A DNA stretch of 42,348 bases from Halieaceae bacterium (lineage in GTDB: Bacteria; Pseudomonadota; Gammaproteobacteria; Pseudomonadales; Halieaceae), in assembly GCA_018657645.1 (NCBI GenBank), contig JABHWT010000109.1, positions 1-42,348 on the forward strand, given 5' to 3'. This document shows positions 8,853 through 15,460 of the stretch, in pieces. Made by a program: the position numbers and the translations under genes. The notes below the pieces were generated by a model that saw nothing but the letters and a program-made list of their open reading frames with translations, did no database searches and was not told where the DNA came from. Numbering within the stretch: position 1 is the stretch's first letter; every line of letters begins with the position of its first letter.

Positions 8853-9275
8853 TCATTCACCTATTTGTGCGGCAAACTCAGCCGCGTGCTTGTGAATCCA
8901 TTCCAGAGCTGCGCTTTCGCCGTCGAGTTTGCGGCCCTCGGTTTCCTGAACCTGCAGCTTGTAGTGCTCAATCTGGCACACCTGCTCAATCATTCTTGAT
9001 TTAAAAGCCTCGGCTTCTTCCTGGAACTGAATGCCTATGTCGTAGTGGTCTCCCTCCGGTCGGCACCATACAACAACGCCAAACCCTCTATAGGCGGGTT
9101 TCACTATGGGAATATTAATGACAATCTTCGTTCCAATTTCTATATTGTGTTTTACCTCGCAGCAAATACCACCTAGGCTCAAATCCTGCATCTGGCCAGG
9201 GTGTTCGGTGCCTATTGAGGATACATTAATAGGGATGTCCGACGGGTGGCGAACGTACTTGCGCGTGTTTGTCAC
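8853..9275 (-). CDS. PilZ domain protein (cyclic-di-GMP receptor)
   Basis: A single-domain PilZ protein of about 140 residues, expected to bind cyclic di-GMP. Both ligand motifs are present near the N-terminus: RKYVR (5-9) and DLSLGG (31-36). They are followed by beta strands (TKIVINIPI, FGVVVWCRPEG, YDIGIQFQ) and a helical C-terminal tail. I choose GTG 9275 because AGGTG lies 8 nt upstream and the domain begins immediately. The longer frame to TTG 9377 adds a hydrophobic stretch but has no ribosome site and sits against the upstream gene. It lies downstream of the acyl-CoA synthetase on the same strand, 140 bp away. The link to that gene may be only positional. Confidence 0.85.
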   Translation of the reverse strand: MTNTRKYVRHPSDIPINVSSIGTEHPGQMQDLSLGGICCEVKHNIEIGTKIVINIPIVKPAYRGFGVVVWCRPEGDHYDIGIQFQEEAEAFKSRMIEQVCQIEHYKLQVQETEGRKLDGESAALEWIHKHAAEFAAQIGE

Positions 9276-9415
9276 TGTCCCAGCACCTACCTTGGTCGAG
9301 GCCTTTATTAAACTATAACCTACTTTTAGGGCATTTGCCTCTGGAGCGCGGAGCAAAAGAGGCAGGCCAATTGGCAACCACAGTAGGGCTGAGCCTGTAT
9401 GGGGTTAGCACGCTG

Positions 9416-10933
9416 CTAATTGACCGCTCGATCAGAGTCCCCCCAAAAGGGAGCTCTGAGTTCCCGCTTTAATACTTTTCCAGGCCCGGATTTCGGTAGT
9501 GGTTCGTACCGGATGTCAATGGCTTTGGGTACCTTGTATCCCGCAATATACTCTCTGCAAAAATCGATAAGGGCCGACGGGTCGAGATCTTTCTGCCCGT
9601 CCCTGGGGACCACTACTGCATGAACCGCTTCTCCCCACTTGTCGTCCGGCACGCCGAATGCTGCGGCCTCTAGTACTGCAGGATGTTGGTACAAGACTTC
9701 CTCGACTTCTGTCGAGTAGACATTCTCTCCCCCGCTGACAATCATATCTTTAGAGCGATCTACCAGAAACAGGTAGCCACTTGCATCCAGGTAACCCAGA
9801 TCACCCGTCCAGTAACGACCTTGTTTTAGAACCGCTGCTGTCTGCGCCTCTTTATTCCAATAGCCCAGCATGACGTTGGTTCCAGATATAACGACTTCTC
9901 CGACCTCCCCACAGGGGAGGTCATTCCCGGTGGAATCGCAAACACTCACACTGCAGCCAACGACAGATCTACCACAGGAACGGGCGCGAGGATCGTCAAC
10001 GAGGTCCTGTTCATTCATCAGCACAGTGGTCAGCGGTGACAATTCAGTTGCACCATAAACCTCTATCATCTGAGCGCTTGGGAAAGCGCTGCTGGTCCGT
10101 CGAATAACCTCTGTGGCTATGGGTGATCCGCCATGCGCGAGTATTTCGATGGTACCCGTACTTCTCGGCCGCGCATGTTGCTCTTCCGCCATAGCGGCCA
10201 GCATTGTTGGTACGCCCAGCGCAATGTTTATACGGTGCTGCTCGATTAAGTCCAGCGCAGCTTTTGGATCAAATGCGCTAAGCACAATCTGGCTCGCCCC
10301 CATCCATACCGCAGCCAGAATTCCGTTTGAACCAGCTGCATGAAAAAGCGGAGCCATCAATAAGGATCGGTCATCTGCAGATTGAGGTACAGTCGCCAGC
10401 CAATTGAGGGCATTCGCAATAAGATTTCTATGGCTTAGCATCACGCCTTTACTGGCCCCGGTTGTGCCGCCGGTATAAAACAATCCGGCGACTGCATTTT
10501 CATCGGGGTTCTCACCAAGGGTGGCCTCAGTGGATGTAGCCAACAGGGATTCATAATCATCGGGAAGTGATATTACATGGTCGACCAGGTCACTTAACTC
10601 GCCGAGGTCTGTCCGATCTGTTAACAGTATTTTTGAGCCGGAGTCCTTCAGTGCATACGCCAGTTCAGGCATCGCGTGGCGAGTATTGAGGGGAACCACG
10701 ACCATACTCCCTGCAGGTACAGCGATGTAGGACTCGACATACTGGTGTGAATTATCTGCCAGTATGGCTATACGGTCGCCTTTTCCTGCGCCCAGTTTCC
10801 GCAGTCCACCCACCAGAAGACTGCAGCGATGCCACAGGGAAGCATAGGATATTTCAGTACTGCTATCGACAAGCGCGACCTTCTGCGGCGCTATTTGTAC
10901 AGCCCGTCTCAGGGGATCGATCAGTGTGTGCAT
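9416..10933 (-). CDS. Acyl-CoA synthetase (class I adenylate-forming)
   Basis: Activates a carboxylic acid to acyl-AMP and then to the CoA thioester. All core motifs are present: the phosphate loop FYTGGTTGASKGVMLSH (about 152-168), VYGATE, YWTGDLGYLD, the hinge VDRSKDMIVSGGENVYSTEV, and the C-terminal catalytic Lys in KSGPGKVLKREL. The length (505) fits the FadD/long- or medium-chain and aromatic acid ligase group. There is no signal peptide, so it is cytoplasmic. Three starts are possible within 9 nt. AGAGG is 9 nt from ATG 10933 and too close to ATG 10939, so I use 10933. A TTGACA lies about 20 bp before TATAAG upstream, a weak promoter candidate. Neighbours suggest a role in carboxylic acid catabolism. 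Confidence 0.93.
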   Translation of the reverse strand: MHTLIDPLRRAVQIAPQKVALVDSSTEISYASLWHRCSLLVGGLRKLGAGKGDRIAILADNSHQYVESYIAVPAGSMVVVPLNTRHAMPELAYALKDSGSKILLTDRTDLGELSDLVDHVISLPDDYESLLATSTEATLGENPDENAVAGLFYTGGTTGASKGVMLSHRNLIANALNWLATVPQSADDRSLLMAPLFHAAGSNGILAAVWMGASQIVLSAFDPKAALDLIEQHRINIALGVPTMLAAMAEEQHARPRSTGTIEILAHGGSPIATEVIRRTSSAFPSAQMIEVYGATELSPLTTVLMNEQDLVDDPRARSCGRSVVGCSVSVCDSTGNDLPCGEVGEVVISGTNVMLGYWNKEAQTAAVLKQGRYWTGDLGYLDASGYLFLVDRSKDMIVSGGENVYSTEVEEVLYQHPAVLEAAAFGVPDDKWGEAVHAVVVPRDGQKDLDPSALIDFCREYIAGYKVPKAIDIRYEPLPKSGPGKVLKRELRAPFWGDSDRAVN

Positions 10934-11025
10934 CACCATTTACCTCTATTATGATCTTATAGCTGCGGGCCGTCAGGTAGCTGTCAATTGGTTTGAGAGC
11001 CGCTACCGGCAGCTGCATGCACCTA

Positions 11026-11928
11026 TTAAACTACTGTTGCCTCCACATGGTCAATATGGGTTGGCTGCTGCCGTGCCGCTACCAGGCAGCCGGCAACAAT
11101 CAGGGCCGTTCCGAGAAGAGTTGTCACAGTAGGTTTTTCCGCAAATAACAGCCAACCAAGCAACGCGGCCCATATGAACGCGGTGTATTCAACGGGGATT
11201 AAGATCTTTGCCTCCGCTCGGGCATAGGCCCAGGACAACATTAGCAAAGAAATAATGCCCAGAATAGCCGCCACAAATAAACTCGGTAGTTGGCCTACTG
11301 GCGGCGTGATTGCGAGAAATGGGGCAAACACCAAATACACAGCGATCACGGTCGAATTTTGGAAAAAGGCTATTTCAATCGGTTCAGCAATCAGTGCCTG
11401 CTGCCGCTGCAAGATCAGGTTATAGGCATATAGCAACGCGGATATCAGAATAGCGACAATGCCTATTTCGACTTTATCGCTATAGTCATTTCCCATTTTT
11501 CCGCCAATAATCACCAGGGCGCCTGCCAATCCGATCAACGATGCCAGGATAGCTTTTTTCCCAACCTGTTCATGTAATAGCGCCGCTGCAAGGTACAAAG
11601 CGATAAGTGGCGCAATAAACGACAGTCCAATCGCCTCCGCCAGCGGTACATACACCAGCCCCCAAAAGAACAGAAATGCCATTACCGCGGTCAGCACACC
11701 TCGCAGCACATGTAGTTTAATCGCCGATGCGTTAGACCATCGCTTTCTTTTCCACAAGAACAGACCGGCAGTCATTGGCAGCGCTATGGAAGTGCGCCAA
11801 AGCAGCGCGTTGTAAGCACCCATTTCAATGGACAGTCCCTTCATCAAGGCATCCATGCTGGCAAATGTCGCGATGCCAAGTGTCGCAACAGAAAAGGGAA
11901 TAACAGTGGTGTGGGTGCTCTGGGGCAT
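11026..11928 (-). CDS. DMT (EamA) family transporter
   Basis: 300 residues with ten predicted helices in two halves. Typical stretches are FASMDALMKGLS, NALLWRTSIALPMTAGLFL, IGLSFIAPLIALYLAAALL, and in the second half the paired VEYTAFIWAALLGWLLFAEKPT with TLLGTALIVAGCLVAAR. These are the EamA hallmark helix ends with an acidic residue before a TM pair. It is an inner-membrane exporter or permease of unknown substrate, related in fold but not closely in sequence to the transporter at 7880. It lies upstream of the acyl-CoA synthetase on the same strand with an 86-bp gap, so cotranscription is possible. Confidence 0.9.
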   Translation of the reverse strand: MPQSTHTTVIPFSVATLGIATFASMDALMKGLSIEMGAYNALLWRTSIALPMTAGLFLWKRKRWSNASAIKLHVLRGVLTAVMAFLFFWGLVYVPLAEAIGLSFIAPLIALYLAAALLHEQVGKKAILASLIGLAGALVIIGGKMGNDYSDKVEIGIVAILISALLYAYNLILQRQQALIAEPIEIAFFQNSTVIAVYLVFAPFLAITPPVGQLPSLFVAAILGIISLLMLSWAYARAEAKILIPVEYTAFIWAALLGWLLFAEKPTVTTLLGTALIVAGCLVAARQQPTHIDHVEATVV

Positions 11929-12154
11929 ATTGGCCTGATGTCTTGTAGTGATAGTAACTGGAGTGAGTATGGGCAGTTCCGCGAGTCAGAAACTTGACCT
12001 TAGGATTCCATTATGCGGAAAAGACGCTACAGGAGCTAATTTGCATCGAAAACCAAAAAATTGATATACGTCACTATGTTTCTAACTGTAAATCATGACA
12101 GACTACGGCACCCAGGCGCCAGCACTGATGTAAGTAGAGAGAAAAGGTGTATTA

Positions 12155-12274
12155 ATGACGGTCAATTGGAAGCTTTACGCAGCCCTGATTATTTTATTTG
12201 GTGTAGGTACTGTAGCCGGTCACGTTAAAGCCCAGCCCCTGTTATGCCATGCCTCGCTCGCAGGCACGCGATGA
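12155..12274 (+). CDS. 39-residue exported peptide ORF (small gene or truncated remnant)
   Basis: ATG 12155 has a good ribosome site (AAAAGGTG, 5 nt away) and opens a 39-codon frame. It reads as a short Sec signal peptide: MTVNWKLYAALIILF, then a Gly/Val stretch and a possible AxA-like cleavage at VKA-QP. About 15 residues follow, and then TGA. A strong plus-strand intrinsic terminator follows 40 nt downstream (12314-12346). This argues that the unit is transcribed rather than random. It may be a small secreted peptide, or a gene whose body was lost after the signal peptide. I recognise no family. The 226 bp upstream hold no clear promoter. Confidence 0.4.
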   Translation: MTVNWKLYAALIILFGVGTVAGHVKAQPLLCHASLAGTR

Positions 12275-12287
12275 GGTCAGGAGTGCA

Positions 12288-12980
12288 CTAGCATTTATCC
12301 AGCTTTATTGGAGCGATTGGAAAGCTCCAATCGGCGTATTTTTTTTCATCCAGATGTGTCCTGATAAAGACCATAGCTCCTCTCCTGCCTAGTTGAGACC
12401 TCGGGTCGGCTGTCCCACCCTGTTCAAAAATGGGCTCAAAGCCACAGGTTCGCGCAAGCTTTGTAATCATGCTGGTCGACAATGAGAAGATATTGCTGTT
12501 ATCTCCGGGTGCAATTTCGTTAGGCGCCAACAAGATCATGGATGGCAAATCATCCTTGTGCATGACGCCCTCCACGGCGACGATTTCTCTCGATAGCCTG
12601 AAGCAGTTAGTAAGCGCTTGCACCGGATCGCTAAGGTGATAAAAAACACCGTAGAAGAGAACCACATCGTACTGCCTGTGCGGGTTGAAGTCGTAGATTG
12701 AGCCCTTGACGAGATGCATGTGCTCAAATTGAAAATGGGCCTTTATGAATTTTATAGTGGGTCGTATCACGATATCCAGGCATGTAACCTCCCTCGCGCC
12801 TTTCTGAAGGGATATAACACCAAAATGACCATCCCAGGCTCCCACATCCAGCACTTCCTTGCCCTGCATATCAATTTTATCGATTAACTTGCTGGTTTCA
12901 GAGGCTTCAATTCTACCGGGAGTGACGGAGCCATCTCTAAGCCGTATTTTGAAGCGCCAGTTGTTCGGCATTTGCTCCAC
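12288..12980 (-). CDS. Class I SAM-dependent methyltransferase
   Basis: 230 residues with a Rossmann-type SAM site. Motif I is VLDVGAWDGHFG (43-54), the acidic end of strand 2 is CLDIVIRPTIKF, and motif IV is QYDVVLFYGVFYHLSDP. The YHLSDP motif and general style resemble CmoB/DUF1698-type and small-molecule methyltransferases. It lacks the N-terminal domain of CmoB, so a tRNA role is not supported. The start is GTG 12980, preceded by a near-perfect TAGGAGGC. The last 20 codons overlap a plus-strand terminator. The substrate is unknown. Confidence 0.85.
   Translation of the reverse strand: MEQMPNNWRFKIRLRDGSVTPGRIEASETSKLIDKIDMQGKEVLDVGAWDGHFGVISLQKGAREVTCLDIVIRPTIKFIKAHFQFEHMHLVKGSIYDFNPHRQYDVVLFYGVFYHLSDPVQALTNCFRLSREIVAVEGVMHKDDLPSMILLAPNEIAPGDNSNIFSLSTSMITKLARTCGFEPIFEQGGTADPRSQLGRRGAMVFIRTHLDEKKYADWSFPIAPIKLDKC
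12314..12346 (+). terminator. Intrinsic terminator, plus strand
   Basis: A perfect 8-bp stem CGATTGGA/TCCAATCG closes a four-base AAGC loop and is followed by GCGTA and eight T. An overlapping alternative stem ATTGGAGC/GCTCCAAT also exists. In the minus direction there is no T-tract. It lies inside the 3' end of the minus-strand methyltransferase gene, so it must serve a plus-strand transcript, most simply the 39-codon ORF at 12155. Confidence 0.65.
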
Positions 12981-13359
12981 TGTTGCCTCCTAAAGCTCTG
13001 ATGGACTGACCAGCAAATTCTGCGCGGAACCGGTTACAGGAAATTAACGTACAGTTTCGATTGTCATCCTAACCGCTCGGCCCGGTTTGAGCAATTGAGA
13101 TGCCTGGCGAAGTGGTCGCACCGCCTCATTAGCCTGAACGTTCAAATACTATCGTCGAATGGTTGAGGCGCCAGCATAGTTGGCGTCAGGATCCCTATTA
13201 AGCATCGCTTTAATATCAAAGGAATGTTATAACATAACCTATAATTGGACAATTCCAAAAATTACGTGCTTCAATCTCGGCAGTTTTTGATAGCAAACAC
13301 TGGTTGAACGCTCTATGTTGTAGACATAAACATCCGATAGCTTTGCGGACTCAACCCCG
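12981..13359. other. 379-bp divergent intergenic region
   Basis: No gene is supported on either strand. Contents seen: a GGCGCCA/TTGGCGTC inverted repeat near 13169-13189, a perfect 12-bp palindrome ATGTTATAACAT at 13224-13235, and a consensus TATAAT at 13240-13245 reading towards the PLP enzyme at 13360. No good -35 hexamer lies at the right distance, and the leader would be about 110 nt. Confidence 0.4.
13224..13245 (+). promoter_or_regulatory. Palindrome next to a TATAAT box
   Basis: ATGTTATAACAT (13224-13235) is a perfect palindrome that ends 4 bp before TATAAT at 13240-13245. An operator in the spacer of an activator-dependent or repressed promoter for the PLP enzyme gene would look like this. 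There is no recognisable -35. Confidence 0.35.
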
Positions 13360-14421
13360 ATGCCCCACAGCCACATTGCCAACAGACCGCTATTTATTCG
13401 GTATCCCGAGCTGGCAGCGCAACTACCGATAGTGAACGTCGCTGATTTGCCTACCCCTGTGGAAAATCTGCACCGGATTTCAGGACATGCATGGATCAAG
13501 CGCGATGACATCAGCCATCCTGAGTATGGTGGCAACAAGGTTCGTAAACTGGAGTTCCTGCTCCCGGAGATATTTGCCGCAAAAGCGACAAAGGTGGTCA
13601 CAATTGGCGCGGTAGGTACAAACTCCGGGGTGGCCGCGGCCATGATTTGCAGGAAGTTCGGCCTCGCTTGCGAAATCATTACGTTTGATCAACCGGCATC
13701 GTCCACCGTGGCGCACAACCTGAAATTAATGAACTACTATGACGCCGATCTGGTGTATCGGAATAGCCCCCTGCGATCTGCCCTGCAGTTTTATATTCAC
13801 CCGGGACGACTGCAACCGAAAACCCATTTTCTGTTCGCCGGCTGTACCAGCCCCACGTCAGTGTTTGGTTACGTAAATGCTATCTTTGAACTAAAAGAGC
13901 AAATTGATCTTGGTCTGTGCCCGCTGCCTCGCACGATCGTGGTCGCCACGGGAAGTGGAGCTACTACCGCGGGCTTAATGCTGGGGTGCGCCTTGGCCCA
14001 ATTACCCATACATATTAAGGCTATCCAGGTCGCCCCGGCCTTCGTTGGCCCTGTTCCTGTTTGCCATCCTGCCTATATTGCTCGTTTGATCAGTGCTGCA
14101 ACTGCGATATTGAGTCGCAGCTACCCGCAATACAAGTCGCTGCGATTACCGGAACCGAAATTGGATAGCCAGTATTACGGTGGGACCTATGGAGGCAAAA
14201 CTGAGGCGGGGGTACGGGCTGTTGAGTTTGCCGCCAAAAAGGCCGGCTTAGCACTGGAGCAGACCTACACGGGTAAGGCATTCGCCGCTTTTCTCGATGA
14301 ATTGGACGCAAGCCCTGAGCCCTGCATGTTCTGGCACACCTACAATTCACAGGATACAGCTGCCCTAATAGCAAGAAGTGAAACCACTGCCCTTGCATCC
14401 CCCTTCCAGCACTACTTGTAA
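13360..14421 (+). CDS. PLP enzyme, D-cysteine desulfhydrase / ACC deaminase type
   Basis: A fold-type II PLP enzyme of 353 residues. The PLP lysine is K60 in the motif YGGNKVRKLEFLL, the signature of the D-cysteine desulfhydrase/1-aminocyclopropane-1-carboxylate deaminase branch. HAWIKRDDISHPEYGG precedes it, VTIGAVGTNSGVAAAMI follows, and the phosphate-binding loop is VATGSGATTAGLMLG. Members deaminate D-cysteine, ACC or similar small amino acids. The window also encodes an N-acyl-D-amino-acid deacylase, so D-amino acid use is a fair guess. An in-frame TAA upstream makes ATG 13360 the practical start, although no ribosome site is visible. Family is firm; substrate is uncertain. Confidence 0.88.
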   Translation: MPHSHIANRPLFIRYPELAAQLPIVNVADLPTPVENLHRISGHAWIKRDDISHPEYGGNKVRKLEFLLPEIFAAKATKVVTIGAVGTNSGVAAAMICRKFGLACEIITFDQPASSTVAHNLKLMNYYDADLVYRNSPLRSALQFYIHPGRLQPKTHFLFAGCTSPTSVFGYVNAIFELKEQIDLGLCPLPRTIVVATGSGATTAGLMLGCALAQLPIHIKAIQVAPAFVGPVPVCHPAYIARLISAATAILSRSYPQYKSLRLPEPKLDSQYYGGTYGGKTEAGVRAVEFAAKKAGLALEQTYTGKAFAAFLDELDASPEPCMFWHTYNSQDTAALIARSETTALASPFQHYL

Positions 14422-14682
14422 GGCAGATAAAGGCACCTCTTCAAATTCCGCTGTCCAGAAGTGGCCAAAAAGAGCCGACATTGGTTTTGGTGTACTGAGC
14501 GTCGAAAGCTGAACAGGCCAGTTCGGGTTGGCGATAGAATGTGGCTGGTCCGGTCGAGTCATTCGCAGTAGACTAAAGGATTGAGATTGCTGTTCAAAAC
14601 GCATGGGCGATACTAAGGCAACTCCGGATGACACCATGGTATTGTTCAGAGCTGTCCCGGTGTATTGTCCTATGAACTCCAT
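14365..14682 (-). CDS. Possible small hypothetical protein
   Basis: A 105-codon frame on the minus strand fills the 279-bp gap between the PLP enzyme and the Tag gene and overlaps the last 57 bp of the PLP gene tail to tail. Its composition looks protein-like: MEFIGQYTGTALNNTM, a Met/Arg-containing middle, and a C-terminal FWTAEFEEVPLSALQVVLEGG-like end. Synonymous sites look balanced. No signal peptide, domain or family is recognised, and the ribosome site is weak. Its promoter region would overlap the Tag start. It could still be a chance frame. Confidence 0.3.
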   Translation of the reverse strand: MEFIGQYTGTALNNTMVSSGVALVSPMRFEQQSQSFSLLRMTRPDQPHSIANPNWPVQLSTLSTPKPMSALFGHFWTAEFEEVPLSALQVVLEGGCKGSGFTSCY

Positions 14683-14700
14683 AGGGGGCTCTGCACTGGC

Positions 14701-15369
14701 ATGGGACAATTTGAATCTATTTACGAGCGCGCCTGTGATCGCGCTGGGGGGCAGGCGAGACTCGCCAAATTGCTGCCCCGGGTCCGCAGTGCCCGTGCTC
14801 TCGCTAAAATCGGCGATGACCGCTATCTGTCTGAGATGACACGATGCGTTTTTCAGGCTGGTTTTGTGTGGCGTGTGGTAGACAATAAGTGGGACGCATT
14901 CGAGGATGTGTTTTTTGGCTTTCCGCCGGAGAAAATTGTGTTGCTAAGCCCAGAGCAACTGGAAAAATTTGGCCAGGACAAGCGCATCATCCGGAATTTG
15001 CGGAAAATTGTTGGCGTCCAGCATAATGCCCGCTTTATTCTTGATGTGGTCGCCGAACATGGCAGTTTTGGCACGTTTATTAGCCACTGGCCGCAAGAGG
15101 ATCTGATCGGTTTGTTTGCTCATCTGAAGAAACACGGTAGCCGACTGGGTGGTATGACAGGACAGAGGGTGCTGCGCAACATGGGCAGGGACACGTTTGT
15201 TATAACCGGCGATGTCACGCGCGCCCTGCGAGGAGCGGGGCTGGACATAAAGGAGGCGCCCACAAGCCAAAGGGAACTTCGACTTATACAAAATAAATTC
15301 AATGAGTGGCATCAGAGTTCAGGGTTACCCTATAGCCACGTTAGCAAGATATGTGCATATTCTGTTTGA
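14701..15369 (+). CDS. DNA-3-methyladenine glycosylase I (Tag) family protein
   Basis: A base-excision enzyme of the helix-hairpin-helix superfamily, 222 residues from ATG 14701. The Tag signature is CVFQAGFVWRVVDNKWDAFE (49-68), with FFGFPPEKI after it. A middle block (RIIRNLRKIVGVQHNARFIL) and a GSFGTFISHW segment match the family. The N-terminal Cys/His zinc ligands of E. coli Tag are not visible, and neither is the C-terminal HxxxC arrangement, so this belongs to the zinc-less branch. A TTG start at 14665 would add 12 residues that do not look like Tag. The role in alkylation repair is inferred from the family. Confidence 0.85.
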   Translation: MGQFESIYERACDRAGGQARLAKLLPRVRSARALAKIGDDRYLSEMTRCVFQAGFVWRVVDNKWDAFEDVFFGFPPEKIVLLSPEQLEKFGQDKRIIRNLRKIVGVQHNARFILDVVAEHGSFGTFISHWPQEDLIGLFAHLKKHGSRLGGMTGQRVLRNMGRDTFVITGDVTRALRGAGLDIKEAPTSQRELRLIQNKFNEWHQSSGLPYSHVSKICAYSV

Positions 15370-15460
15370 ATCTGGCGACCCGGCATACGGCGCGACCCTG
15401 CTTGTAATCTGACTATCAGCGACTTGCTGAATATGCATCATACATAGGACACCAAACCAG

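Noticed and set aside
8853-9377. Longer PilZ protein starting at TTG 9377
   Set aside because: No ribosome site is present there, while GTG 9275 has AGGTG at 8 nt and begins right at the PilZ domain.
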